This document shows, in pieces, positions 17,454 to 27,615 of a stretch of DNA of 54,372 nucleotides. Position numbers and translations under genes: made by a program. The stretch is from assembly GCA_947564835.1 (NCBI GenBank), contig CANOET010000004.1, positions 1-54,372 of the forward strand, read 5' to 3'. Numbering within the stretch: position 1 is the first letter of the stretch; the number at the start of each line of letters is the position of its first letter. Origin of the DNA: an uncultured Eubacterium sp. Its GTDB lineage: Bacteria; Bacillota; Clostridia; Lachnospirales; Lachnospiraceae. The notes under the pieces are model-generated. The model made no database searches, had not been told where the DNA came from, and saw only the letters and a program-made list of their open reading frames with translations.

Positions 17454-18449
17454 TTAAAGCTTGGCCGTGTATTCCAGCTTTTTGCCAGATGGAATTTTCA
17501 GCGCTTCCATTGCCTGGTCTGCAGACCATCCCATACTTTCCATCAGATTTTGTATGGCAGAAAGAACCCCTTGTTCGAGTCCTTGTGCCATCCCTTGTTC
17601 GAGTCCTTGTGCCATCCCTTTCTCTATGGCCTCATCCCATACACCTTTGCTAAAATTGCACATATCGTCCAATCTCCTTTCCATCTTTTCTTCCATCGGA
17701 ATTTGAAACTCATCCCTCAGGACCTGTTTTTTCAAGTTTATTTCAATTTCAGTAGAAAACAGGACATTTAATAGATTCAGCAGTCTGTTCCCGCCTTTGT
17801 TTTTACGTTTTCCAAGGCAAATCATGATCACTGTCATCAGATCATAATTCTGTTTTGCTTCTGTGCTGTTACCATATAAACAGCTTTCTGTAATCTGATA
17901 TTTGGTAATGCTGTTTTGATGGAATTTAGGCGGATGCAGGCACAGCCAGACCGAATATACCTTTTTGATCTTTTCATAATGCGATTTTTTAAATTCTGTG
18001 CCATATTGTGACGAAATCATCCGGCTGCAGTAATAGATTGCCCGTTTAATTAAAGGATATCCCGGATAAAAATCATTCTGTGCCTCCGCGTTCACAATCA
18101 GTCCTACAATTTCTTCTGTCCCCGGCAAAATCGCATGATAATGGATATCAAAAGTAATTGTCCCTTCTGTAATTGTTACATCCTCAACGCCAGTACCCTG
18201 GATCTTTGAGGTATTTGTTTCATCCGGCAAAAGCGGCACTTCTCCAATCTGCGGAACGCCCAGTATATACTTATCAGCAATCTCCTGAATGCTGCAGTCC
18301 GCATATTCTTCCATGCAGTTTTTCATAATCCACGCAAGAACGATTTTCTCTGCCAGCAAGCATTTACAGGCTGCATCATATTTTGCCATATTACTGGCTG
18401 TCTGGATACTCTGGGAAATTGTCGTTTTCACCTGTTGGCTGTTATACAT
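17454..18449 (-). CDS. Rpn-family PD-(D/E)XK nuclease/transposase-like protein
   Basis: 331-residue member of the Rpn/PD-(D/E)XK group, proteins often annotated as putative transposases and shown in E. coli to promote RecA-independent recombination. The nuclease core is visible as TFDIHYHAILPG followed by GLIVNAEAQNDFYPGYPLIK (about 110-150), giving the D...ExQ pattern of the family. The tail carries GMAQGLEQ repeats (24-nt units) and an amphipathic C-terminus, both typical. AAGGAGG precedes the ATG. It stands alone between unrelated genes; no inverted terminal repeats were seen. Confidence 0.8.
   Translation of the reverse strand: MYNSQQVKTTISQSIQTASNMAKYDAACKCLLAEKIVLAWIMKNCMEEYADCSIQEIADKYILGVPQIGEVPLLPDETNTSKIQGTGVEDVTITEGTITFDIHYHAILPGTEEIVGLIVNAEAQNDFYPGYPLIKRAIYYCSRMISSQYGTEFKKSHYEKIKKVYSVWLCLHPPKFHQNSITKYQITESCLYGNSTEAKQNYDLMTVIMICLGKRKNKGGNRLLNLLNVLFSTEIEINLKKQVLRDEFQIPMEEKMERRLDDMCNFSKGVWDEAIEKGMAQGLEQGMAQGLEQGVLSAIQNLMESMGWSADQAMEALKIPSGKKLEYTAKL
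17568..17615 (-). repeat. Two 24-bp tandem units inside the Rpn-type gene
   Basis: Exact tandem duplication of CCCTTGTTCGAGTCCTTGTG-CCAT, encoding GMAQGLEQ twice. Such repeats are common in Rpn tails and vary in number between paralogues. Confidence 0.85.
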
Positions 18450-18714
18450 ATTATCCCTCCTTCTTCGGTATGTCTAACCTGGATGAACCAGAAAAGAAAC
18501 ACTCTTGACATTATGCGCAAAAAATCGTTTCTAAGTGCCTAACAGTTCAAATCACCCAAGAACTGTTATAGATATCTTCAGTTTCTGCCACTATTTTACA
18601 ACAGGTGTATACCTATATGCAAGTATTATTTTGAACAATTTCATTCCACTAATATTTTCCGCTAACTGTTCCATCCGTTATCCGAACGCTTCCATTGACC
18701 GACAACCGCAAAAA
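18450..18714. other. Intergenic region upstream of the Rpn-type gene
   Basis: AT-rich spacer of about 265 bases between the Rpn-type gene start and the transporter terminator. It should contain the Rpn promoter on the minus strand, but I could not pick a convincing pair of boxes. No gene is supported. Confidence 0.45.
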
Positions 18715-18745
18715 GACCCTGCCGGCCATCTCCGCCCGCAGGGTC
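18715..18745 (-). terminator. Terminator of the GPH transporter operon
   Basis: Eight-base-pair outer stem GACCCTGC / GCAGGGTC with a GC-rich interior. On the minus strand it is followed by TTTTTG, marking the 3' end of the GH2-GH3-transporter set. Confidence 0.75.
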
Positions 18746-18765
18746 CCCCATAATAATCCAAACAC

Positions 18766-20313
18766 TTAAAAAAATTCCTCTGGCACATCGTCTGCCGATT
18801 TCCACCGCTCCATCGCATCCGCCAGCTTCATCCCTTTGCTGACTGCATCCTTGCGCACCGCATTTACTGCCTGGATCTCCTTCATCCGCGCCCCGGTCAG
18901 CGTATAACCCTTCATTGCTGCCAGCGTCGCAATCCATGCCAGCATTGGCACTACGCAAAACAGCACAACGACTACCATATGCATCCCCGGTGCATACGGC
19001 GTATTCCCGTCCGGCAGTGTATGAATCCCGATCAGGGCGACTGCAGCGCCGACAATTGTAGAACCCAGCGAGCTGACCAGTTTATCTACCAGCGAAAACA
19101 GCGTCCCCATAATGCCCGGGATATACCGCCCGGAGCGGAATGTCTCGTAATCCGAACAATCTGCCACCATCGGAATCGGCATGTCCGCCGTTGCATAATA
19201 GGCGCCGTATCCGATGCCGAAGAATACTACGAATAAAACAGAGTACAGGTTCGGCGGCAGCAGCGCCAGGCTGACGGACGGATTTCCTTCTTTCCATAGC
19301 AGCAGTAAGACGAACACGCCGATGTACATGAAAAGCGCCAAAGCCGTATACCGCACCAGGGAAGCTTTCTGTCCGTGTTTTTGCGAGGTGCGAACGGTCA
19401 GCAGGAAAAACGGGACGGAAAAGACATATCCTACAATCATCATCGGAAGATACAGCCCGCCGTAATTGCCCATCATCGCGCCGTACAGCATGCACAGCAC
19501 CGTCATATTTGTCGCGATCGAAAAGGCCAGCTTGCATCCTGCCCCTGCTACCATCAACCGCTGCAGCTCCTTGTTTGCCCTTAGTATCGCAACATATTCT
19601 TTCAGCTCCACCTTCTCCTGTGTGCCGCCGACTCCGAAATATTCCGGCCGGTCTTTTTCCCATATGCCAATCACAGCCAGTAATGTCAATATTGCTGATA
19701 CAGCAACTGCCAACGGTATCATAAAGTTAAAAAATCCCGCGCTGTTATAACCGCCCAGCCGTTCGCTTAAAATCGGCGCCAGGAACTGGACCAGCCCCAT
19801 TCCGATCAGGCTTGCTACCGTATTGAATACGGTAAATAACGGCCGCTGGTTCGGATCATTCGTCAGGCATGTCTGCCCGGAACGGGTACATGCCGTCTGG
19901 AACGTATATCCGATCACATACAAGGCATAGAATAATACAAAACAGACATATTTCAGCCAGTCCATCTGCTCCGGAATGACCCGTGTCCCAAAATACAACA
20001 GGATGGAGGATGCAATCATAATCGCGTTCCCCAGTACCATATATGGACGGAACTTGCCGAATTTCGTCGAAGTCCGGTCAATCAATGCCCCGATCACCGG
20101 ATCAGTCACAGCGTCGAATAAGCGCATGACTGTGACCATCGTTGTTGCAAACATTAAAAATAATCCTAGAACCCCGTTGGCATAATATGCAATAAAGTTC
20201 ATGGTGAGGATATAGTACACATTTGTCGCTCCATTGTTCATTGGAAATAAAACAAGCTGGTACAGCTTTGCCTGGTTCACATTTGTTTTTGCTCCCGCTT
20301 TTTCAATTCCCAT
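18766..20313 (-). CDS. GPH-family sugar:cation symporter (MFS)
   Basis: 515-residue, twelve-span membrane transporter of the glycoside-pentoside-hexuronide family (MelB-like). The early conserved region reads RLFDAVTDPVIGALIDRTST followed by GKFRPYMVLGN, the usual helix 2-3 loop. The middle loop is charged. AAAGGA lies before the ATG. As third gene after GH2 and GH3 on the same strand, it probably imports the oligosaccharide or the products that those enzymes act on. Sugar specificity cannot be read from sequence. Confidence 0.88.
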   Translation of the reverse strand: MGIEKAGAKTNVNQAKLYQLVLFPMNNGATNVYYILTMNFIAYYANGVLGLFLMFATTMVTVMRLFDAVTDPVIGALIDRTSTKFGKFRPYMVLGNAIMIASSILLYFGTRVIPEQMDWLKYVCFVLFYALYVIGYTFQTACTRSGQTCLTNDPNQRPLFTVFNTVASLIGMGLVQFLAPILSERLGGYNSAGFFNFMIPLAVAVSAILTLLAVIGIWEKDRPEYFGVGGTQEKVELKEYVAILRANKELQRLMVAGAGCKLAFSIATNMTVLCMLYGAMMGNYGGLYLPMMIVGYVFSVPFFLLTVRTSQKHGQKASLVRYTALALFMYIGVFVLLLLWKEGNPSVSLALLPPNLYSVLFVVFFGIGYGAYYATADMPIPMVADCSDYETFRSGRYIPGIMGTLFSLVDKLVSSLGSTIVGAAVALIGIHTLPDGNTPYAPGMHMVVVVLFCVVPMLAWIATLAAMKGYTLTGARMKEIQAVNAVRKDAVSKGMKLADAMERWKSADDVPEEFF

Positions 20314-20435
20314 ATGTGTCTATCCTTTCTATGTTTGCCGCAGCGCCCGGCCAGGACCCCCTCCTGCCCGGCATGCCGCGGCTTCCGATCTTATCTGACC
20401 CTCAATACATCATGCTTTCTGACTATCGGAACCGC

Positions 20436-23423
20436 TCAGCTGTTAACCGCTTTATATGCCATATAGTTCCGGTAGATATCCGTCCTCTTGAATTTCTGTT
20501 TCTTCACAATCCACAGCACCGTGGAGACGATAAACAGTATACCGAATAGAATGCAGGCTCCCCACAATCCGTTTACAATCGCAAGGTTCCTCTTTTTGAT
20601 CACCGTTTCCGGCCCGACCCCGTTCATACCGGCCGAATTTGCGATCGAATACAGGTTCTGGTGGCAGGCTTCTTTCATCGCCGTTACGATCACCGGGTCT
20701 TTTTTGTACTTCGGCAGCTGCCTGGTTACAAATGGCATCATAGCGTCAAAGGTAGATACGCCTCCCGCCATCATACCGTCTACGCCGTTTACATAGTTCG
20801 TCAGCACGTTATCCGTAATATTCAGGCCCTTTTTCCCCCATTCCTGCCTCACAATATTCGTCATCAGGCCGCGGTTGCCGCCGGACCAGATGGCTCCCCA
20901 GCGTGTGTACGCAACCATCAGCCCTGCGTCCGATTCTTCCACGGCTCCCTGGAACGCTTTTAAATAGATTTCCCTGGCTGCCTGCTCGCTGAGCCAGACG
21001 CCAAGCCCGATGCGGTCCTGCTCACAGTCGTTCAGCGCAAAGTGCTTTAACACAACGAAGATTCCCCGGTCTGTCATTGCCTGCACTTCATGCTTCGACA
21101 TTTCCCCGGACAGGAAGCTGTCTTCGGAATAGTATTCAAAATTGCGGCCGCCGTACGGTGTCCGGTGCATATTGCTGCCAGGCCCGTAGAGGCAGGCGAT
21201 TTCTGCTGAAATACAGTTATTCGCGATCACTCTGCCGATCTCATACATCAGATCGGTATTAAACGTCGCCGCCATCACGTCTTCGGATGTGAATGCGGTT
21301 GCCACGAGCGCTGTTTTGCCTTCTTCCTCCCCAGCCTTAAATAAGGATGCGGTCAGGCCCTGCGGCCCGTTCTCGTCGCGGGTTCCCGGCGCCTGCACGG
21401 ATTCTATCGGCATCGTCCAGTGGAACGAATCTCCGATCAGCGATACCATATCGTCAAATGACAGCTGGTCTAACAGCTCGTCCCATTTCGGATCATCATA
21501 GGAAGCCCCGATCAGATCGACCAGCTTAAGGCCGTTATCCGCGCCCAGCACCGGCATTTCCACCGTCTCATAGTCAGCGGCATCGTATTGGACATCCTGC
21601 AGCTTCGCTGCCAGCTTTTCCGTCAGCCGCAGCTTTACCGCTTCCGTCGGAAAAGTGCCTTCCCAGTCGCTGCGTGACAAATACGTGATCTTCTGGCCGT
21701 CTAAGTCTTCGCTTAGATTAATATCCGAGTCAGACAGCTGGTTCGTTATCGGCGTGCCGTTTAAGGAAGCCGCATAAGAGGTCGTATCCTGTTTTGCGTT
21801 TTTCCATTTATAGGCCAGCTCTTTCTTGCCGTCCCCGTCCATACGGCCGTCCTTTGCCCGGTAGCCTTTTGCCGCCAGGATATTGTTGACGGCGTTATGC
21901 GCATCCGTCGCTGCCGTAAAATAATAATCCCCTTTATCCAGCATATACGTCCCGCAGCCATACGCGTCATAAGAAGCCAGATCACGCTTATCCACAAAAA
22001 TCTGCAGCGTCTGCGATCCGCCCGGCTCCAGCACGTCCGTTTTGCCGAATCCGCAGAGCGCCACGGAAGCTTTTTCCACCCCGTTTTTGACATCGTATGC
22101 CGTATACGGCGACTGCACATAGACTTGTACCGTTTCCTTGCCCGCATACGTATCCCCGGTGTTTGTTACCGTCACAGAGACCTCGAACTGGTCTGTGTCG
22201 CTGTGATAGCTGACTTCCATACCGCTGTATGCAAATTCGGTGTAGCTTAGCCCATAGCCGAACGGGAACGCCACGTCCGCACGGTAATCATAGTCCCCTG
22301 CGTTGCCTTTTTTCATGACATAATCTTCATAGCGTGTCTCGTAGTATTTATAACCGACGTAAATACCTTCCTGATAGACCATATAAGTACGTGCTTTTTC
22401 CGGAACATCGCTGTCGCTGCTCCCTTCATATGCAACCGGCACAAAATTCACCATGGCCGGAGCTGCATAATTGTTATAACAATACGTATCCACCAGGCTG
22501 CCGGACGGATTTACTTTACCGGCCAGAATCTCACCGACTGCGTCAATCCCGGAGATCCCCACATCTCCGATCCACAGGCAGGCGTCTATCTTGTACGTAT
22601 TGTCTTTCAGGAAATCCACCTGCAGCGCATTCGCGGAATTGATCAGCAAAATCACCTTTTTGACCGATCCGCCCGCTTTCATCGCCGCGACCTGTTCCAT
22701 CATGCCCCGTTCCGTTTCATCCAGCGCAAGGTAATTCACATCCCTGTGGTCCAAATCTGCGCCTTCCCCGCCAATCCGCGATATCACCACAATCGCCGCA
22801 TCCCCATACGGAATCACCGAATCCTTCACCTCATCCGTATACAGCTCCCATGGGCATTCCGCGGCTGTGGCCGAGGCCGTCGCGATCGTCCCGCCTTTCT
22901 TGCGTTTGTATTGCTCATCCAGGCCCAGATAAAAATCCCAGAGCGTCTGATTGACTTCCATGCCCGCGATCTCCAGCGAGCCTTTCAGCGTATTCGCCTT
23001 CGACGCGTCAATATTGCCCGAACCGGTCCCCCCATAGACCAGGTTCACGGAGGAAGTCGAAAAACAGCTGACCTTAGACCCGGCCGCCAGCGGCAGGGCC
23101 CCATTTTCATTGAGCAGAAGCGCCGCTCCTTCCGCCTCCACCTGTTTGCACAAGTTCTCGCCGTAATGTACCATTTCTTCCTGGGAATCAAAATCCATTT
23201 TGTAATAAATCGCATTTTCATCCCTGTTTTTGATATTGTTAAACGTCCCTCCCACAAAAATCGACAGCGAATTATCGAAAATTGTGCAGAACACGGCTAG
23301 TACAATAAGGATCACGGTAAGCGGCGCACTCACCAGCGTCAGAACCTTCCACGGTCCGACAGCCCTTCTGCGGGCGCGCTTATATTCTTTTTTCCGGGCT
23401 TTCATATCACGATTCTTCTCCAT
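20436..23423 (-). CDS. Membrane-anchored GH3 glycosidase, reversed domain order
   Basis: About 995 residues. A basic N-terminus and one span (about 25-48, VLTLVSAPLTVILIVLAVFC) are followed by the GH3 C-terminal-type sandwich domain with likely acid/base Glu in RIGGEGADLDH. Then come a fibronectin-III-like domain (VTVTNTGDTYAGKETVQVYV), and last the TIM barrel (TRDENGPQGLTASLF, YGPGSNMHRTPYGGRNFEYY, VVLKHFALND) with nucleophile Asp in NITDNV. A second span (about 955-978, GACILFGILFIVSTVLWIV) closes the protein. The order is reversed relative to most GH3 enzymes, as in some rumen beta-glucosidases. Start chosen at 23423 because AAGGAG lies seven bases upstream. The catalytic part probably faces outside; the substrate is probably a beta-glucoside. 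Confidence 0.85.
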   Translation of the reverse strand: MEKNRDMKARKKEYKRARRRAVGPWKVLTLVSAPLTVILIVLAVFCTIFDNSLSIFVGGTFNNIKNRDENAIYYKMDFDSQEEMVHYGENLCKQVEAEGAALLLNENGALPLAAGSKVSCFSTSSVNLVYGGTGSGNIDASKANTLKGSLEIAGMEVNQTLWDFYLGLDEQYKRKKGGTIATASATAAECPWELYTDEVKDSVIPYGDAAIVVISRIGGEGADLDHRDVNYLALDETERGMMEQVAAMKAGGSVKKVILLINSANALQVDFLKDNTYKIDACLWIGDVGISGIDAVGEILAGKVNPSGSLVDTYCYNNYAAPAMVNFVPVAYEGSSDSDVPEKARTYMVYQEGIYVGYKYYETRYEDYVMKKGNAGDYDYRADVAFPFGYGLSYTEFAYSGMEVSYHSDTDQFEVSVTVTNTGDTYAGKETVQVYVQSPYTAYDVKNGVEKASVALCGFGKTDVLEPGGSQTLQIFVDKRDLASYDAYGCGTYMLDKGDYYFTAATDAHNAVNNILAAKGYRAKDGRMDGDGKKELAYKWKNAKQDTTSYAASLNGTPITNQLSDSDINLSEDLDGQKITYLSRSDWEGTFPTEAVKLRLTEKLAAKLQDVQYDAADYETVEMPVLGADNGLKLVDLIGASYDDPKWDELLDQLSFDDMVSLIGDSFHWTMPIESVQAPGTRDENGPQGLTASLFKAGEEEGKTALVATAFTSEDVMAATFNTDLMYEIGRVIANNCISAEIACLYGPGSNMHRTPYGGRNFEYYSEDSFLSGEMSKHEVQAMTDRGIFVVLKHFALNDCEQDRIGLGVWLSEQAAREIYLKAFQGAVEESDAGLMVAYTRWGAIWSGGNRGLMTNIVRQEWGKKGLNITDNVLTNYVNGVDGMMAGGVSTFDAMMPFVTRQLPKYKKDPVIVTAMKEACHQNLYSIANSAGMNGVGPETVIKKRNLAIVNGLWGACILFGILFIVSTVLWIVKKQKFKRTDIYRNYMAYKAVNS

Positions 23424-23447
23424 ACTGCTTCTCCTTATCAGCAACAG

Positions 23448-25382
23448 CTATACCCAATTCTGGCTATTTCCTTTTTTTACTTTATATTCCGCACGCGGCT
23501 GGCTGACCTTGTAAATAACCGCTGTATCCGACCATTCCCCAGCCTTTGCTTCCAGGTGGTTCTCCGCTTCCATCCGCACGCGGAAATGAAATGCATGCGC
23601 TCCGGCCTTCCTTGCAACCAGTGTCCCGTTATTGTACAAAGCGACCTGCGTCTGATTAGAATATACGGTTACCTGCGTCACCTTCTCCGCCCGATACTGG
23701 TACCGTTTTCCGCACAGATGCACAAACGGTTCGCTGCTCCACCATGCTTTATAAATGTAAAAACTGTCTTTTTTAATCTTGCGGTCAAAGGTCACAAGGC
23801 CCTTATGGTTCATCCCGGGCTCCCCGCCCTGGTCTCTGGCATCCGCCGCAAAATCAAACATATTCCATACATACGTTGACCATAAAAATGGATGGCGCGC
23901 AAAGCATTCCAACATATATTCATGGTATTTTGCCTGGTATTCCTCCGAATGGTCCCCCCTTTTGGGCCTGGCGCTGTGCAGGTTCGGCATCGCTTCCGCG
24001 CCGTATTCCGAATAGCCCAGGCAGCGCCCCGGATATTTCCAGTGGTAAAACTTCATAAACCAGTCATTTAAGAAAAGTCCTGGTACATACCAGCCCAGGT
24101 ACAGGTTCCATGCCACCAGGTCGGTAATCTTCGTCACCGGATGGAACGGATGGCACATCGCATAGCATGCCAGTGTCGTCGGCCTGCCCGGGTCCAGTTT
24201 TTTTACAAATTTCTGCAGTGCATGGTGGTTGTCCAGCATATCCTCCCTGTGCTTGCCCGAGATCGTAATCTCGTTGGAAATCCCCCAGGTTACAATGCAC
24301 GGGTGATTGTAATTCTGTACGATCAGCTCCTGCATCTGGAGAAACGTATTCTCCCTGCCCTGCGGCATATGCGCGGAGATGTAAGGGATTTCCGCCCAGA
24401 CGACCATACCGTAGCGGTCGCACAGGTCATAAAAATACTGGTTATGCTGATAATGCGCCAGCCGGATTGTGTTTGCGCCGACTTCCCGGATCAGCTCCAT
24501 ATCCTGTTCCATCTGCCTGGCGGTAACCGCATTGCCGATCCCTTTCCAGTCCTGATGCCTGGAAACGCCCCGCAGCGGATAGGATACCCCGTTTAGGAAA
24601 AAGCCATGATCCGGGTCAAAAGAAAATGTCCGTATCCCGCACGCAGCCACAACCTCGTCAATCACCGCCTCCCCCTGACGGATCTGCGCTGTCAGCCTGT
24701 AAAGATATGGATCCCTGACACCGTCCCAAAGATGTGCCTGCGGCACTTTTATGACCGCGTCCGCACCCTGCGCTGTCCCTGCCGTTTCCCCCTGTGCATC
24801 GGACAGCGTCATGCAGACCATAAGCCCCTCTTCTTCCAGCTCCTTTGCGCTCTTATTCGTATAAGCATGCACCTTTACGATTCCGGTCTTTCCTTTTACA
24901 TCCGTTGCCACTTCAATTCCGGGTCCCCCATAGTAATCCAGATCAAAATGCGTCTCCTGCACGATCAGAAATTCCACATCCCGGTAAATGCCGCCGTAAA
25001 AAGTAAAGTCCGCAACCTGCGGATAGACCTTCTGGTTTTTGCTGTTGTCCACTTCCACGCACAGCTCATTTTCATCCTCCAGCACATCCGTCACATCCGC
25101 GCGGAACGTGGAATACCCATTGTCATGCTTTAACACGGTCACCCCGTTTAAGATCACTTTTGCGCTGGCGTTGACGCCGTGGAACTGCAGATACACCCGC
25201 TCATGTTCCCCATATGCCGGCCTTGGGACCGTCTTTTCATAAAAACACGTCCCGCGGAAATAATCGTCATTCCCATCCTGCCCGTCAACAGCGTTCCATG
25301 TATGCGGCAGGTCTACCAGGCGCTTCTTGCGGCTCTGATATGTAAACTGCCAGTCTTCCATCAGCTTTACAGTCCTTCTCAT
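23448..25382 (-). CDS. GH2 glycosidase (beta-galactosidase/beta-glucuronidase-like)
   Basis: 644-residue GH2 enzyme with an N-terminal sugar-binding jelly roll (about 1-165, VDLPHTWNAVDGQDG), an immunoglobulin-like domain (about 170-270) and a TIM barrel. Acid/base Glu lies in WGISNEITISG (about E371), the nucleophile in LGYSEYGAEAM (about E459). The TEYG-like context and short length are nearer to beta-glucuronidases and small beta-galactosidases than to LacZ. No signal peptide, so cytoplasmic. It lies just upstream of the GH3 gene (24 bases), first of a three-gene set. Specificity not settled. Confidence 0.87.
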   Translation of the reverse strand: MRRTVKLMEDWQFTYQSRKKRLVDLPHTWNAVDGQDGNDDYFRGTCFYEKTVPRPAYGEHERVYLQFHGVNASAKVILNGVTVLKHDNGYSTFRADVTDVLEDENELCVEVDNSKNQKVYPQVADFTFYGGIYRDVEFLIVQETHFDLDYYGGPGIEVATDVKGKTGIVKVHAYTNKSAKELEEEGLMVCMTLSDAQGETAGTAQGADAVIKVPQAHLWDGVRDPYLYRLTAQIRQGEAVIDEVVAACGIRTFSFDPDHGFFLNGVSYPLRGVSRHQDWKGIGNAVTARQMEQDMELIREVGANTIRLAHYQHNQYFYDLCDRYGMVVWAEIPYISAHMPQGRENTFLQMQELIVQNYNHPCIVTWGISNEITISGKHREDMLDNHHALQKFVKKLDPGRPTTLACYAMCHPFHPVTKITDLVAWNLYLGWYVPGLFLNDWFMKFYHWKYPGRCLGYSEYGAEAMPNLHSARPKRGDHSEEYQAKYHEYMLECFARHPFLWSTYVWNMFDFAADARDQGGEPGMNHKGLVTFDRKIKKDSFYIYKAWWSSEPFVHLCGKRYQYRAEKVTQVTVYSNQTQVALYNNGTLVARKAGAHAFHFRVRMEAENHLEAKAGEWSDTAVIYKVSQPRAEYKVKKGNSQNWV

Positions 25383-25566
25383 AGCGCTACACTTCTCCTT
25401 TCTTTTATATTTTCAGCATGCCCATCCAGTTCGATCATATCTGCCAAAGAAAAAGAGGACTTTGCTGATTATTTATACATAATCTACAAAATCCTCCGTT
25501 TTTTTGCAAGGGGTATTTCCTAAGTGGTCGTTCTTAAAGCCGATGTGGTCGCAGCGCTGCCTGCGG

Positions 25567-26859
25567 TTATTTCTCTGACGGGACCGGTATGAGCATCAGC
25601 AGTGAAAAATATCCGTCCTCCTCCTGTACGGTCAGAAAGCCATCATATTTTTTCAAAATATGGCGGATGCTGCGCAGCCCGAATCCATGTACCATCCGGC
25701 TCCCTTTTGTCGTTACCGGAAGCCCGTCTTCATAGACCAGCGCCCCCTCCATCGGGTTCGTAATATGAACCGCCAGAAACTGCTGCCTGCGGTAGATCAG
25801 CACATCGATCTGCCTTTTGTCTTTTTCCGCGAACTTTTTTACCTCATCCATCGCGTTGTCCACAGCGTTTCCAAGCATCGCATACAGATCAATCGTATTG
25901 ATAAAATCCATCTGGCTCCCGTCCGCCATACACGAGATCGTGATCCCCTGATCTTTGCAGTCCAGCGCCTTCTCGGTCAGAATCGTATCCAGCACGGCGC
26001 TTCCTGTCTGCACGATCGCTTCATATGTCGTAATCGAGCCTTCCAGCTCCTGCAGATACCGCTCCACATCTTCATGCTCTGCCTTGCGCACCGCATTGAT
26101 ATGATGCTTTAAGTCATGCACCTTCTGGCTGATAAAAGAAATATTTTCCCTGGACAGATGATACTGCTCCTTCTCCTTTTCCCAGAGCAGCCCGAGAATC
26201 TCCAGCTCCTTGCGCATCTCGCTCTTTTTAAACAGCTCGTTTTGCAGATAAAGCACGATGCACAGCAGAAACTGCACGATATAGACAATCACCCACTTTA
26301 AATCAGAAAGGCTGTATTCCAGCTCGCCCGGCACGAATACAACAATCTGAAAAATCAATAACATGATTATCGCAAGCAGCAGCTGCCTCGGACCGATATT
26401 TTTCTTTCCCTTATCCGGGATGATCCTTCCGATCGTCAGCGCCACGATCAGATACCCAACCGCAAAGACAAGCACTTCCGTTGCCAGCAGCTGCGCCGTC
26501 CTGCCTGTCCAGTAATCCCCTCCCATATGCAGGCAGACCAGGTACCATTCATACATCAGCTGCCAGGAGCAAAAAGCCCATACCGCATAATAAAACGCGC
26601 CGTACCAGGAGATCTTCCTTCCTACATGGTTCATAAGGCCCAGCAGCAAAAAGCCGACCATCCTTGTCGCCAGCTCCACCCGGTTGTCCGCATACACATA
26701 AACACGGTTCAGCGACCCGAAAAAAAGCATCAGCAGCAGCGCCATCACTGCCGTCTTTTTGCGGCTGTCCGGCCTTCTCTCTATGGAATGTACATAAATA
26801 AACCCGCTTCCCAGATAAGCAGCCTGCATGATCCATCTGCTCATCTGCCCGGCCGTCAT
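25567..26859 (-). CDS. GHKL-domain sensor histidine kinase, AgrC-like
   Basis: 430-residue membrane sensor. About six spans occupy residues 1-200, then a dimerisation helix with probable phospho-acceptor His in KVHDLKHHINAVR (about 247) and a GHKL ATPase (N-box GNAVDNAMDEV, G-box VHGFGLRSIRHILKKY). This is the AgrC-like class that usually senses peptides or cell-envelope signals. It overlaps its response regulator by four bases. No precursor peptide gene was seen next to it. Confidence 0.9.
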   Translation of the reverse strand: MTAGQMSRWIMQAAYLGSGFIYVHSIERRPDSRKKTAVMALLLMLFFGSLNRVYVYADNRVELATRMVGFLLLGLMNHVGRKISWYGAFYYAVWAFCSWQLMYEWYLVCLHMGGDYWTGRTAQLLATEVLVFAVGYLIVALTIGRIIPDKGKKNIGPRQLLLAIIMLLIFQIVVFVPGELEYSLSDLKWVIVYIVQFLLCIVLYLQNELFKKSEMRKELEILGLLWEKEKEQYHLSRENISFISQKVHDLKHHINAVRKAEHEDVERYLQELEGSITTYEAIVQTGSAVLDTILTEKALDCKDQGITISCMADGSQMDFINTIDLYAMLGNAVDNAMDEVKKFAEKDKRQIDVLIYRRQQFLAVHITNPMEGALVYEDGLPVTTKGSRMVHGFGLRSIRHILKKYDGFLTVQEEDGYFSLLMLIPVPSEK

Positions 26860-27563
26860 CGATACCCTCCCACATATTCCGTCAGCGCCTTTAAAAACGG
26901 CGTCCGGTTCCGCCTGCTGACCTCCAGCTCATATTCGCCTACGACGACCGTATTCTTTTTCACTTCTGATACATGGCGCAGGTTCACCATATACCAGTGG
27001 TTGCATTTTGCAAACGAATATGCTTCCAGCATCCGCTGGACACTCTGCATCGTGCCGCGCACCGCAAACACACCCTCCTGCGTATAATAATGCAGCATAC
27101 GGTTCTGCACTTCCACATAATAGATTTGGCCGACCTCCAGCTTTTTCACCCCGTCTGAAAGCGTCAGGATAATCTGGCGCGGCTCCCTGGAACGGCTGCG
27201 CTTTAACGCACGGGCCAGACGTGTGGAAAATTGATAGTATGTAATCGGTTTTACGACAAAATCCAGCGCGTCCACTTCATAGCCGCGGATGGCGAAGCTG
27301 GCAATATTCGTAATAAATACAATCACAACCTCCTGATCGGTCTGCCGGATCTGCCCTGCGGCATCCATCCCGTTGATCCCCGGCATATCGATATCCATCA
27401 GGATCATATCGTATACCGGTTCATACGCTTCCAAAATCTGCGACGCCGCTTCAAATACGGTTACCTTAAAGCGCACATGGTTCTCTTCCTGATACTGCGC
27501 TAAAAACTGCTGCACCTGCACGGAGCATATTTTTTCATCCTCTACGACAGCGATATGATACAT
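26856..27563 (-). CDS. LytTR-family response regulator
   Basis: 235-residue regulator. The receiver domain has the phospho-acceptor Asp in MILMDIDMPG (about residue 54) and a conserved Lys in DFVVKPI. The LytTR DNA-binding domain occupies about 135-235 (YYVEVQNRMLHYYTQEGVF, FAKCNHWYMVNLRHV). It forms a two-component pair with the overlapping GHKL kinase. Because the pair lies upstream of the GH2-GH3-transporter genes and on the same strand, it may control them, but LytTR pairs often act elsewhere. Confidence 0.92.
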   Translation of the reverse strand: MYHIAVVEDEKICSVQVQQFLAQYQEENHVRFKVTVFEAASQILEAYEPVYDMILMDIDMPGINGMDAAGQIRQTDQEVVIVFITNIASFAIRGYEVDALDFVVKPITYYQFSTRLARALKRSRSREPRQIILTLSDGVKKLEVGQIYYVEVQNRMLHYYTQEGVFAVRGTMQSVQRMLEAYSFAKCNHWYMVNLRHVSEVKKNTVVVGEYELEVSRRNRTPFLKALTEYVGGYR

Positions 27564-27615
27564 ACCGCATCCCCCTCTTTCCTGCTAAAACCACACGGCC
27601 TGTATCACAAACCGC

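Noticed and set aside
17454..18449. Insertion sequence around the Rpn-type gene
   Set aside because: No inverted terminal repeats or target duplication could be seen at its ends, and Rpn proteins usually stand alone.
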